Positions 41,355 through 48,781 of a DNA stretch of 58,514 bases are shown one piece after another. The DNA is from an uncultured Eubacteriales bacterium (GTDB lineage: Bacteria > Bacillota > Clostridia > Christensenellales > CAG-1252): positions 1 to 58,514 of the forward strand of contig CADBTQ010000079.1 in assembly GCA_902797685.1 (NCBI GenBank). Direction: 5' to 3'. The notes beneath the pieces were generated by a model. That model was given only the letters and a program-made list of their open reading frames with translations. It was not told where the DNA came from and did not search any database. The translations under genes and the position numbers were made by a program. The first letter of the stretch is position 1; each line of letters starts with the position of its first letter.

Positions 41355-42275
41355 ATGTACACCAAGAGCGAGTTTACCTTTGAATCGGTCAGCAAATTGG
41401 CGCCCATCCATGCGGCGCAATACATTCCCCAAGGGGAAGTCAAAGCGGTGTTGCAAATAGCGCACGGCATGGCGGAGCATTTGGAGCGTTACGAGGGCTT
41501 TATCGACGCCCTCACCGACCAAGGTGTGGCGGTATTTATCAACGACCATATCGGACACGGCGGCAGCGTCAAGAGCGAAGAGGACAAGGGCTTCTTTGGG
41601 GACAAGGGCTGGGAGACCATGGTACTGGACTGCCGCAGCCTGTTCAACATCGCCCACGGCAAATATCCCGACCTTCCCTACTTCTTCTTTGGGCACAGCA
41701 TGGGCTCGTTTGTGGCGAGAGAGTTTATCCGCCGTTATGGCAACGACATCAACGGCGCCATCATCTGCGGCACTGGCGGCAGCAACCCCGGCGCGCCCAT
41801 CGGCGTCAAATTGGCCAAGATGATCGCCAAGTCCAAAGGGGAACGTTATCGCAGCAAGTTTATCGACGGCATGGCGTTCGGCTCGTACAACAAAAAGTTC
41901 GAGGGGCGCACCAATTTCGATTGGCTCACCCGCGACCAAGATATCGTGGATCAATACATCGCCGACCCCGATTGCGGCTACCTCTTTACCCTCAACGGCT
42001 ATATCGGGTTGTTTAGCGCATTAGCTACCGTCAGCAAAAAGGATTGGTACGAGGGCGTGCCCAAGGAGTTGCCCATCCTTTTGATCTCGGGCAGCATGGA
42101 CCCCGTGGGCAACTACGGCAAAGGCCCCGCCGAAGTGTGCGACAAGCTCAAGGACACGGGTCACGACGCCCAACTCATCCTCTACGCCGACTGCCGCCAC
42201 GAGATCCTCAACGAGTCCGCCGTCAAAGACCAAGTCGCCAAAGACGTATTGGCTTTTATGGAAGAACACAAATAA
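41355..42275 (+). CDS. Alpha/beta hydrolase, monoacylglycerol lipase-like
   Basis: A 306-aa serine hydrolase of the lysophospholipase/monoacylglycerol lipase group. The nucleophile elbow GHSMGS lies near residue 115, the oxyanion HGMAEH near 38, and the catalytic Asp and His are likely in SGSMDPVG and YADCRHEILNE. GGGAGGATAG precedes the ATG. Cytoplasmic, with no signal peptide. It would hydrolyse acylglycerols or lysophospholipids. A terminator follows. Confidence 0.85.
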   Translation: MYTKSEFTFESVSKLAPIHAAQYIPQGEVKAVLQIAHGMAEHLERYEGFIDALTDQGVAVFINDHIGHGGSVKSEEDKGFFGDKGWETMVLDCRSLFNIAHGKYPDLPYFFFGHSMGSFVAREFIRRYGNDINGAIICGTGGSNPGAPIGVKLAKMIAKSKGERYRSKFIDGMAFGSYNKKFEGRTNFDWLTRDQDIVDQYIADPDCGYLFTLNGYIGLFSALATVSKKDWYEGVPKELPILLISGSMDPVGNYGKGPAEVCDKLKDTGHDAQLILYADCRHEILNESAVKDQVAKDVLAFMEEHK

Positions 42276-42300
42276 TCGGGCGCTTAGCGCTATGATCCAA

Positions 42301-42330
42301 AAGAGCCTCCTCGTCGCGGAGGCTTTTTTG
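42301..42330 (+). terminator. Terminator after the hydrolase gene
   Basis: AGCCTCC (42304-42310) pairs with GGAGGCT (42318-42324), followed by a T-run. Confidence 0.85.
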
Positions 42331-42396
42331 GTATATCCATTGTCCTCTCGGTCTATTGACCTTTAGGCGCGGAAGGCGCGACGGTGGTGAGATAGA

Positions 42397-42770
42397 GCCG
42401 TCATTCTGAGGGGATTTACTCCCCGAAGAATCTCTATGGTTGTGCTTACTTGAGTGCCTCTACCCAAGGCAGTGCTGTCCTTGAGATTCGCTCGACTTCG
42501 GACTTCGTCCTACGCTCGGAATGACATTGGAAACAACAATCTATCCCACCGCAATGGAGCGAAGCGAGAATTCATGGGACGGAGTCCCGATTCATGGCCG
42601 TGAGGTCAATTCATGTCGCTATGCGACAATTCATGCACCTTGTGCCTCTACCCCTCTTGGGTGGTGTCTTTGAGATTCTTCGACTTCACACCTGTGGTGT
42701 TTCGCTCAGAATGACGGTCACTCTATCCACTGTCATCTCGAGCGACCAAGCGAAGTCGAGAGATCTATGC
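42397..42770. repeat. REP-like repeats (GTCATTCTGAG type)
   Basis: Four related copies: gtcattctgagg...gaagaatctc (42397-42438, plus), gagattcgctcgacttcgg...cggaatgac (42483-42525, minus), gagattcttcgactt...ctcagaatgac (42671-42714, minus) and gtcatctcgagcg...gagagatct (42732-42770, plus). Such motifs are dispersed repeats in many bacterial genomes. They surround array A8. Confidence 0.65.
42553..42640. repeat. Hairpin array A8 (aattcatg separators)
   Basis: Stems gggac-gga-gtccc, a weaker ggccgtgaggtc and gtcgc-tat-gcgac, separated by aattcatg or gattcatg. Same principle as the other arrays but with a different constant word. Confidence 0.65.
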
Positions 42771-42795
42771 CTGTGCCGGTGAAAGAATCACTTTT

Positions 42796-43125
42796 TCTGC
42801 TGTACGTTTTGTATTATACTGTACAATTTGTATATTATCATACATTTTGTACAGCCACCCACGCCCCACAAGACAGCCTCGACTATACGTTTCGTATTGC
42901 ATCAAACAACGATACGCGCTTTATTTTGCTGTACATTTCGTACTATATTATACTTTTTGTATATTATCGTACATTTTGTATAGTAACCGATCGTTGTTTC
43001 CCAACATCTGCTTGCGGGATCTTGACAAAACCGCGCCGGGCGGCGCGGTTTGACGATCCTAATACAAACTATACGAATTGTATAATATTGTACGATATGT
43101 ATTATATTATACTTTTTGTACAGTC
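42796..43125. repeat. 19-bp iterons, left cluster
   Basis: Three groups of TACnTTTTGTA-type dyads (TACA-ttt-TGTA), each followed by a TATwnTAT-like linker, at a 19-bp period: 42799-42852, 42933-42982 and 43070-43122, plus a single copy near 42884. A repeat-derived ORF through here is not credible. The ~900-bp region from 42332 to 43221 has no gene. Confidence 0.75.
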
Positions 43126-43221
43126 AATCAAAAGGACGGTCGCGGTAAATTGACTGTTGCGTTTGACCATCACGCCCCGCTGTAGAGGGCTTGCAAATCG
43201 AAAAATCTGCTCCATATCCGC

Positions 43222-43764
43222 CTATTCAAACCGACTTCCGTCCAGATATTTGATGACTTTGGCGGGGTTGCCCACCGCCACGGCGTTGTCGGGGATATCC
43301 TTCGTCACGACCGCGCCCGCGCCCACGATGGCGTTTTGTCCGATGGTCACACCGGGCAAGATGGTCACGTTGACCCCGAGCCATGCGTTTCGCTTGATGA
43401 CCACCCGCTTGCAAAGCAAAATATCCCTGTCGTAGGGGTCGTGATTGTTGGTGGCGATGGTGCAGTTGAGGGAGATGCGCACGTCGTCCTCGATGGTCAG
43501 CCCGCCCGCCGCCATCACTTGCAATCCGTTCATGATGACCACGTTGCGACCGATATGCACGTCGTCCGCCACGTTGAGCATGACGGGAGCAAAAATGTGG
43601 GTGTCGTCCGCCAATTCCCCGTGCAACAGTTCGTTGAGTATCGCCCGACCCTCCGCCGTCATGGGCGGGGTGCGGTTGTATTCGTAGCACAAGCGCGCAC
43701 AACGAGCGCTCTCCGCTATTCTCTCTTGGGATTGCTCTCTCAAATCCAATCTGACTTCTTCCAT
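43222..43764 (-). CDS. Maltose O-acetyltransferase-like sugar acetyltransferase
   Basis: A 180-aa left-handed beta-helix acetyltransferase (hexapeptide repeats) of the Maa/NodL group. It has NNHDPYDRDI, WLGVNVTILPGVTIGQNAIVGAGAVVTKDIP and the terminal GNPAKVIKYL. It moves acetyl from acetyl-CoA to sugar hydroxyls. It is flanked on both sides by the 19-bp iterons, which lie in its promoter region and beyond its end. Confidence 0.88.
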   Translation of the reverse strand: MEEVRLDLREQSQERIAESARCARLCYEYNRTPPMTAEGRAILNELLHGELADDTHIFAPVMLNVADDVHIGRNVVIMNGLQVMAAGGLTIEDDVRISLNCTIATNNHDPYDRDILLCKRVVIKRNAWLGVNVTILPGVTIGQNAIVGAGAVVTKDIPDNAVAVGNPAKVIKYLDGSRFE

Positions 43765-43804
43765 CCTGTTCTCCTTATTTGTCTTGGTCTATTCTTTGGA
43801 TAAG

Positions 43805-43935
43805 TTTTCTGTACGTTTTGTATGGATATTAACTATACACTTTGTATTATATCGTATGTTTTGTATAGTATAGTACATTTTGTATAGCATTTGACCGATT
43901 TTCAACCGCTAATCACTATACGTTTTGTATTGTCA
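43805..43935. repeat. 19-bp iterons, right cluster
   Basis: Units tacactttgtattatatcg, tatgttttgtatagtatag and tacattttgtatagc follow one another at 19-bp spacing (about 43832-43890), with single copies near 43811 and 43919. They lie upstream of the acetyltransferase start and at the end of the TfoX-like gene. Confidence 0.75.
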
Positions 43936-44223
43936 TTTGCCCTTTCGCAGCGCCTTGACGGTACCCATTACCAGCGCCGCCGCTTCGTCGGGGTCGTCGG
44001 TATCTACCAAGAGCATGGGCTTGGCGCCCTCGTAGGGGATCGCCTCGTTGAGCCCCTTACCGTAAGGGGTCGCCTTGATCAAGAAGCGGTCGTCGTACAC
44101 CCCGCCGAACAGCACCCCGTCCGCGTACAATAGGTACTCGCCCATCATCTTTTTGTAGCCGATCCCGTCCACTTGGCGCAAAAGGTCCAACACGTATACC
44201 AAATACTCTTTGCTACTCGCCAT
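43933..44223 (-). CDS. TfoX N-terminal domain protein
   Basis: A 96-aa protein that matches the TfoX/Sxy N-terminal family along its whole length: MMGEYLLYADGVLFGGVYDDRFLIKAT and PYEGAKPMLLVDTDD. The C-terminal domain of full TfoX is absent, as is common in Firmicutes. The family includes competence regulators, but short versions are uncharacterised. The start follows a weak AGAGGTAA site. Confidence 0.85.
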   Translation of the reverse strand: MASSKEYLVYVLDLLRQVDGIGYKKMMGEYLLYADGVLFGGVYDDRFLIKATPYGKGLNEAIPYEGAKPMLLVDTDDPDEAAALVMGTVKALRKGK

Positions 44224-44283
44224 AGTTTACCTCTTAGTCATTGTACCACGTCGATAGACAAAAAACAATCCTACGGATTGCGC

Positions 44284-44445
44284 AAGGAGACTCGACGAAG
44301 GAGCGTCGACGGAATAGGCGGGACGAAATAAGGGGCACTGCCATTTGTTAGTGGTGTGCCCGCCGTCTAGGGCGACCCGGGTCGCCGGTGAGAAGACGGA
44401 CACAGCGAAGGGCTCCGCCACTGGTGGCCGGATGAGCCTTGCGCT
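44284..44445. repeat. 162-bp direct repeat, copy 1
   Basis: Nearly identical to 44937-45098: three mismatches and no gap by my reading. It begins aaggagactcgacgaaggag, includes the stem gtctagggcgacc-cg-ggtcgccgg, and ends with ccactggtggccgga and gatgagccttgcgct. The first part, reversed, recurs before the tRNA-Pro end copy at about 13253-13288. ORFs across both copies share a protein-like string only because the DNA is repeated. Confidence 0.85.
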
Positions 44446-44665
44446 CTATCACGCGAATGCGTGCATATCATCAACACGGCGTGAAACAAAGTGTTGCATA
44501 TCATCAGTGTCGAAGACGCTGTATATCATCAAACCGAAGCGGATTGTTTATACACGGCTATCGCCGTGATGATATACAGGCGTAAACGCCCGATGATATA
44601 CAAGCGCAACGCGCTTGATGATATACAAAGGCTTGCAGCCTTTGATGATATGCCAAACCTCACTT
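44446..44665. repeat. Hairpin array A9 (catatcatc / gatgatata)
   Basis: The left words are catatcatc or tatatcatc around stems such as cacg-gcgtg-like and agtgtc-ga-agacgct. The right words are gatgatata around ggcg-taaa-cgcc, aagcgc-aac-gcgctt, aaaggc-ttgca-gccttt and ccaaacc-tcacttcgcttc-ggtttgg. Unlike A2, A5 and A7, the words point outward here. Confidence 0.7.
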
Positions 44666-44680
44666 CGCTTCGGTTTGGAT

Positions 44681-44716
44681 AAAAAATCTCGCCGAACGTT
44701 GTCGACGAGATTTTTT
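44681..44716. terminator. Terminator-like stem next to a tRNA-Thr end copy
   Basis: AAAAAATCTCG pairs with CGAGATTTTTT around a 14-nt loop, then directly abuts the tRNA-Thr 3'-end copy at 44716. Confidence 0.6.
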
Positions 44717-44730
44717 GGAGCTAGTGGCCG
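44716..44730 (-). repeat. Short copy of the tRNA-Thr 3' end
   Basis: 15 bp (tggagctagtggccg) identical to 45254-45268, the 3' end of tRNA-Thr including CCA. Confidence 0.65.
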
Positions 44731-44784
44731 TGTAAGCCTTTGCCTATGGCAAAGACTATCGGGCCCCTACCCCAGTGGGGAGCC

Positions 44785-44919
44785 CTCCAAAAGAAACAAT
44801 CTTGCGCGTGCTTTGCACTTTGCTTTTTTGCGCACGCATATTCGCTTGTGCAAGCACAGACTCGTTGCGTGTGCAAAAAAAGCAATCCTACGGATTGCGC
44901 AAGATTGCTTCTTTTGGAG
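44785..44919. repeat. Nested long hairpin ending at a tRNA-Thr end copy
   Basis: 44785-44807 and 44897-44919 are inverted arms of 23 bp with one mismatch (ctccaaaagaaacaatcttg and its partner). Inside is a second stem (gcttttttgcgcacgc with gcgtgtgcaaaaaaagc). It has the same plan as 45139-45258, with different stem sequences. It is preceded by gcccctaccccagtgggg, also shared. Confidence 0.7.
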
Positions 44920-44935
44920 CTAGTGGCCGGATTCG
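44915..44935 (-). repeat. Copy of the tRNA-Thr 3' end
   Basis: 21 bp identical to 45254-45274 (tggagctagtggccggattc plus g). Its distal edge abuts the second 162-bp repeat at 44937. Confidence 0.75.
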
Positions 44936-44936
44936 T

Positions 44937-45098
44937 AAGGAGACTCGACGAAGGAGCGTCGACGGAATAGGCGGGACTAAATAAGGGGCACTGCCATTCG
45001 TTAGTGGTGTGCCCGCCGTCTAGGGCGACCCGGGTCGCCGGTGAGAAGTCGGACACAGCGAAGGGCTCCGCCACTGGTGGCCGGATGAGCCTTGCGCT
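44937..45098. repeat. 162-bp direct repeat, copy 2
   Basis: Matches 44284-44445 with no gap. It starts immediately at the tRNA-Thr end copy, so here the element and the tRNA end are joined as they are at tRNA-Pro (13253-13309). Confidence 0.85.
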
Positions 45099-45138
45099 TT
45101 GCGCAAGACTATCAGGCCCCTACCCCAGTGGGGGAGCC

Positions 45139-45258
45139 CTCCAGTTAAGCGACCTTCGCGCTATCGCGCTTTGCTTTTCTTTTGCGCATCCGTCCAACCT
45201 TTGGTTGCCCGTTTGCGCAAAAGAAAAGCGACCTCTAGTCAAGGTCGCTTAACTGGAG
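45139..45258. repeat. Nested long hairpin abutting true tRNA-Thr
   Basis: 45139-45156 and 45241-45258 are exact 18-bp inverted arms (ctccagttaagcgacctt). The right arm includes the encoded CCA and discriminator of tRNA-Thr. A second stem (gcttttcttttgcgca with tgcgcaaaagaaaagc) lies inside. It could serve as the tRNA terminator; its stem sequence differs from the sister at 44785-44919 but the plan is the same. Confidence 0.75.
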
Positions 45259-45329
45259 CTAGTGGCCGGATTCGAACCGGCGACCTGCTGATTACGAATC
45301 AGCTGCTCTACCGACTGAGCCACACTAGC
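45254..45329 (-). tRNA. tRNA-Thr (anticodon CGT)
   Basis: A 76-nt cloverleaf on the minus strand. The acceptor GCTAGTG pairs with CACTAGC, the anticodon arm is CTGAT-TTCGTAA-like with CGT at the anticodon, the T arm has GGTTCGAATCC, and CCA is encoded. Two partial copies of its 3' end lie downstream. Confidence 0.95.
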
Positions 45330-45340
45330 AACGTAAGACA

Positions 45341-45369
45341 ATAGTAGCACACCTTGACGATTTTGGCAA
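45341..45369 (-). promoter_or_regulatory. Promoter of tRNA-Thr
   Basis: Minus strand: TTGCCA (45369-45364), 17 bp, TACTAT (45346-45341), 11 bp before the mature tRNA. Confidence 0.6.
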
Positions 45370-45464
45370 GACTTTTTGCGGAGTTAAAGCGAGATTGCTC
45401 CAAAACTTTGTCGCATTTTGGATCTTGCAGCCCACTTTGTATCATCGAGATCGGGTTTGCGCTC

Positions 45465-45494
45465 TTGCGCGCTTTTGCCTTTATATGATATAAT
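45465..45494 (+). promoter_or_regulatory. Promoter of the metallo-beta-lactamase/rubredoxin gene
   Basis: TTGCGC (45465-45470), 18 bp, TATAAT (45489-45494). Confidence 0.6.
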
Positions 45495-45539
45495 GGACGA
45501 TGCGGGCAACGCTCGCAAGTTTGTAATAAGGAGTTTTTT

Positions 45540-46481
45540 ATGGTCATCAAAGCAGTCAAGTTCAGAAAAGACGGTTTTTACGGACAACCTTTCGCCTTTG
45601 GCGGCGAGGAGGGTCCGGATAAGTTCGATCCCTCGGTGCGCTACCGCGGCAGTTTGCAAAACTATCTCATCGACACGGGCAGCGAGGTCATTTTGGTGGA
45701 CACGGGTCTACCCAAAGGCACTCCCGAAGAAGCGCCCAACGAGCAAAGCCCCGCCTATACGGGCAAAGACATTTGCAGCTATATGGACGCATTGGCGGCT
45801 TTGGGCTATCGTCCCGAACAGATCACCGCTATTTTGCTCACCCACAAGCACGCCGACCACTCGGGCGAGCTGCGCTCCTTCCCCAACGCCAAGATCTACG
45901 TCAACCGAGAGGAACTGTCCGCCGCCGAACTGCAAGGGCTGCCCAACTTGGTGCCCGTATCCTTTACCGACGGGGCGTACTACAATTTCCCCGCCTGCCA
46001 ACGCATCGCCAAGGGCGTGACCTTTATCCAAGCCAAAGGACACACCAAGGGCAATAGCATCGTGATAGTCGAAAAGGACGGATTGTTTTATATGATCCAC
46101 GGGGATATCACCTACGTGGACGAGGCGCTGTACCAAAACAAACTGTCGGTGGTCTTCGAGGACAAACAGGCGGCGAGGGAGACGTTGGACCGAGTGCGCG
46201 AGTTTATCCGCAACCATCCCACCGTATATCTATCCACGCACACCCCCCAAGGGTACGAAAATCTGGAAGCCAACCGCGTGATGGACTTGGATCACCCCGT
46301 GCCCACCGTGTTGGCGGACGTGCATTTTGAGGACAAACAGGCGAGCGGCAAATACGTTTGCTCCATCTGCGGCTACGTATACGACCCCGCCGAGCACGAC
46401 GGCGTGGCGTTTGAGGACCTGCCCGAAGACTGGGTCTGCCCCCGCTGCCGTCAACCCAAATCCAAGTTTAATCCGGCATAA
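45540..46481 (+). CDS. Metallo-beta-lactamase fold hydrolase fused to rubredoxin
   Basis: A 313-aa fusion. The N-terminal ~260 residues are a metallo-beta-lactamase fold with THKHADHSG (HxHxDH) and further metal ligands in AKGHTKGNS and HGDITYVDE, like lactonases or glyoxalase-like enzymes. The C-terminal ~50 residues are a complete rubredoxin ([12 protein letters not shown]...[14 protein letters not shown]) binding one Fe. Flavodiiron proteins also join the two folds, but the flavodoxin part is absent. AAGGAG precedes the ATG. The redox role is unknown. Confidence 0.85.
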   Translation: MVIKAVKFRKDGFYGQPFAFGGEEGPDKFDPSVRYRGSLQNYLIDTGSEVILVDTGLPKGTPEEAPNEQSPAYTGKDICSYMDALAALGYRPEQITAILLTHKHADHSGELRSFPNAKIYVNREELSAAELQGLPNLVPVSFTDGAYYNFPACQRIAKGVTFIQAKGHTKGNSIVIVEKDGLFYMIHGDITYVDEALYQNKLSVVFEDKQAARETLDRVREFIRNHPTVYLSTHTPQGYENLEANRVMDLDHPVPTVLADVHFEDKQASGKYVCSICGYVYDPAEHDGVAFEDLPEDWVCPRCRQPKSKFNPA

Positions 46482-46483
46482 CT

Positions 46484-47137
46484 ATGCGCAAATTGATGAG
46501 CCAAAAGGAGATAGACGCGCTTGCCTATTCTCCCGATATCTACGACCCCATGGTGCCCGAGATCGCGTTGTATCAAGAGAAGCAAAAGCGATTGATCGAG
46601 CGCTACAACCGCTTGGGCACCAGCCTCGTCGCTACCCGCCGCAAGCAGCGCCTGTTGCCCCGCATTTTCGGCGCGATCGGCGAAGGCAGTTGGGTGGAAG
46701 CGCCCTTCCACTCCAATTTCGGCGCCAAGCACGTGTTTGCGGGCAAGGGGTTTTATGCCAACAGCAACCTGACCTTGGTGGACGACGGCAAGATCACCAT
46801 CGGCGATTACGTGTTGTTGGGACCCAACGTCACCTTGGTGACCGCGTCCCACCCCATTTCGCCCACCTTGCGCGCCAAAGGTTTGCAGTATAACAAACCC
46901 GTCACCATCGGCAACAACGTGTGGATGGGCGCGGGCGTGATCGTGCTGCCCGGCGTGACCATCGGCGACGACGTTGTCATCGGCGCCGGCTCGGTCGTGA
47001 CCAGGGATATCCCTTCGGGCGTGGTGGCGTACGGCAACCCCTGCCGAGTGGCGCGCCAAGTGACCCCCCAAGACTACGTCACCTACGACCATACGCGGGA
47101 GATACCCCGGGCGATATTGGATAAATATTCATATTAG
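46484..47137 (+). CDS. Sugar O-acetyltransferase (maltose acetyltransferase-like)
   Basis: A 217-aa hexapeptide-repeat acetyltransferase. It has the N-terminal Mac-like helices (YQEKQKRLIERYNRLGTS), VTLVTASHPISPTLRAKGLQYNKPVTIGNNVWMGAGVIVLPGVTIGDDVVIGAGSVV and GNPCRVARQV. It is longer than the one at 43222 and distinct from it. It begins two bases after the previous stop, with no separate ribosome binding site, so it is probably translationally coupled; M5 is an alternative start. Confidence 0.88.
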   Translation: MRKLMSQKEIDALAYSPDIYDPMVPEIALYQEKQKRLIERYNRLGTSLVATRRKQRLLPRIFGAIGEGSWVEAPFHSNFGAKHVFAGKGFYANSNLTLVDDGKITIGDYVLLGPNVTLVTASHPISPTLRAKGLQYNKPVTIGNNVWMGAGVIVLPGVTIGDDVVIGAGSVVTRDIPSGVVAYGNPCRVARQVTPQDYVTYDHTREIPRAILDKYSY

Positions 47138-47147
47138 GAGGACAATT

Positions 47148-47711
47148 ATGAGCAAACAAATTAACAAAAAAGTCAAAACACCAAATTCCCTTCCCGTCGC
47201 CGAAGACGAACAAATACTCTACACCGCCAAAGTCGGGCGCAAGATCATAGGTGGCTTTGCCGCCATCGTCGTTTTGTGCTTGGGACTGGCGGGATTGATC
47301 CTGTTTTTGGGCTTTCAAGCCGTGAGCAAGCATATCCACAACGCTTGGCTCATTTTCGTCGCAGGCGGGCTATTGGCGGTCATAGGCTTCTGCCTTCCCT
47401 TCTATTGCCGCAGCGTACTCAACCGCAAGTATATCATCACCAACCGCCGCTTAGTCGTCGAGCAAGGGGGTAAGATGCTCCGCGGCAGACGTATGCTGTC
47501 TTTGGACAATATCAACGGTATCGACGTGTCCAACAACTTATTGATGTCCATCTTCGACGCTTGCTCGATCGACTTCTATTCCCCGGGCGTGCAATCGAGA
47601 GTGACCACCTTTTTGATCTTCTCCTTTGCCAAAACGACCTTCAAGTTTCATTGGATCGCAAGAGAGGACGGGGAAGCCATCTACAAACTGTTTCAACAGA
47701 TCATCAAGTAA
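47148..47711 (+). CDS. PH-domain (bPH2-like) membrane protein
   Basis: A 187-aa protein with two membrane helices (about 33-56 and 66-88) followed by a bacterial PH-like domain: RKYIITNRRLVVEQGGKMLRGRRMLSLDNINGIDVSNNLLMSIFDACSIDF, ending FKFHWIAREDGEAIYKLFQQII. This is the DUF304/bPH2 layout. Cytoplasmic PH face, function unknown. AGGAGG precedes the ATG; third gene of a likely operon. Confidence 0.82.
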   Translation: MSKQINKKVKTPNSLPVAEDEQILYTAKVGRKIIGGFAAIVVLCLGLAGLILFLGFQAVSKHIHNAWLIFVAGGLLAVIGFCLPFYCRSVLNRKYIITNRRLVVEQGGKMLRGRRMLSLDNINGIDVSNNLLMSIFDACSIDFYSPGVQSRVTTFLIFSFAKTTFKFHWIAREDGEAIYKLFQQIIK

Positions 47712-47714
47712 CCG

Positions 47715-47741
47715 AAGCGGGGATATTTCCCCCGCTTTTTT
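47715..47741 (+). terminator. Terminator after the PH-domain gene
   Basis: AAGCGGGG (47715-47722) and CCCCGCTT (47730-47737) around ATATTTC, followed by a T-run. Confidence 0.85.
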
Positions 47742-47792
47742 GCGGCGTTTTCGTTGTCTTGTCGCACACGCAACATTTGCATGGCAAAAAGT

Positions 47793-47822
47793 TTGACAAC
47801 TTTGGTCGCGTATCCTTATAAT
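47793..47822 (+). promoter_or_regulatory. Consensus promoter of the small membrane protein gene
   Basis: TTGACA (47793-47798), 18 bp, TATAAT (47817-47822), as strong as the promoter at 1685. Confidence 0.75.
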
Positions 47823-47854
47823 CTATGCGAACAAAACTTTATGGAGGCATTATT

Positions 47855-48352
47855 ATGAAAAAGAACTTACCTTTGAGTGCATTGGGCGTCAGCTTGGTGC
47901 TCGTCGTCATCATGCTCGCTCTGTTGGCGACCCCCGGTTTGACCGCCAAAGTCGGCAACAGCGTCAGTAATACGACCTTGGTCGACCTCATCAACCCCTC
48001 TAACGGCAACGGTTTGGGCGGTACCATCGCCGCGTTGATCTTTACCGTATTGGCGGCGGCGATCGTACTCGCTCTGTGCGTGCTCGCTCTTGTCAAAAAG
48101 AATATCAAAATCGCTCCTTTGTGCGCGCTTTGCGGTGCATTGTTGCTGTTTGTTGCGGCGATTTTGTTCTTCTGCACCCGTAGCTTCTACTTCGGCGCGG
48201 TTGCCAAAGAAACGGGTATCTCCGTATCTTCCGTCAAGGATACTTTCGGCGATTCCGTCAAATTGGGCGCGGGTGCCGCCGTCAACGGTATCTTCGGATT
48301 GTTGGCCGCTTTCGGCTTGGGCTGCTACGGCGTGCTGACTTGGAAGAAATAG
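47855..48352 (+). CDS. Integral membrane protein, 165 aa, unknown
   Basis: Four membrane helices: about 8-28, 58-82, 88-108 and 142-160. The loop between helix 1 and 2 (about 30-55) is polar and Asn/Ser-rich, and probably outside. Start at the ATG after GGAGGC. No family recognised. Strong promoter and terminator frame it as a single gene, so it is probably well expressed. Confidence 0.7.
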   Translation: MKKNLPLSALGVSLVLVVIMLALLATPGLTAKVGNSVSNTTLVDLINPSNGNGLGGTIAALIFTVLAAAIVLALCVLALVKKNIKIAPLCALCGALLLFVAAILFFCTRSFYFGAVAKETGISVSSVKDTFGDSVKLGAGAAVNGIFGLLAAFGLGCYGVLTWKK

Positions 48353-48364
48353 TCCCCATACGGC

Positions 48365-48400
48365 AAAAAGACCTTCGGCACGTCCGAAGGTCTTTTTTTT
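48365..48400 (+). terminator. Terminator before array A10
   Basis: AAAAAGACCTTCGG pairs with CCGAAGGTCTTTTT around a 5-nt loop, followed by a T-run. Confidence 0.9.
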
Positions 48401-48765
48401 AGTGATATTTTTGCAAAAGCAAGAGTGATATTCTGCCCTTGGGCAGAGTTATATTCCGTCCGATGACGGAGTGATATTCGCTCCGCGAGTTGGCTTCGCT
48501 TTGCTCCGCATGGAAGGCTCCGCTATCGTCTTGTAGATGGTATATAGCGCTTTGCACAATAGGATGCCCCGAGGTTACGGGGCGTTTTTTTGAAGTATGC
48601 AAAACAAAAAACCTCACATCGTGCGGCTCGCAACTTTCTTTGCGGCTCGCAAAGAAAACATCACTATCGGCACAAGCCGATAACATCATGCCGTCCTCGG
48701 ACGGTGCATCATTTGGCAAAGCCAAACATCATTTCGCCATCAGGCGAAACATCGCTTGCGAGCAC
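48401..48765. repeat. Hairpin array A10 with a diverged scaffold
   Basis: The left part has agtgatatt words with ttgc-aaaa-gcaa, ctgccc-ttg-ggcag and ccgtc-cgat-gacgg. The scaffold (about 48510-48660) parallels A1: ggaaggc...agatgg...cacaataggntgcccc, with a different inner stem, then aactttctttgc and a new stem. The right part has catcac/catcat words with tatcggc-aca-agccgata, gccgtcc-tc-ggacggt, ttggc-aaa-gccaa, ttcgcc-atca-ggcgaa. It lies between convergent genes. Confidence 0.8.
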
Positions 48766-48781
48766 AGCGAGCCGGCGTTAC

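Noticed and set aside
42767-43153. 128-aa ORF rich in Tyr/Phe
   Set aside because: It is a read-through of the 19-bp iterons (repeated YYTVQFVYYHTF-like strings), with no supporting ribosome binding site.
44227-45074. Two similar ORFs beginning MAEPFAV on the minus strand
   Set aside because: Their similarity is explained by the 162-bp DNA repeat and tRNA-end copies; they have no independent ribosome binding sites and end at unrelated points.
45139-45258. Simple terminator of tRNA-Thr only
   Set aside because: The 18-bp stem could terminate transcription, but the sister structure with the same nested plan and different stems next to a tRNA-end copy shows it is part of a larger repeated element.
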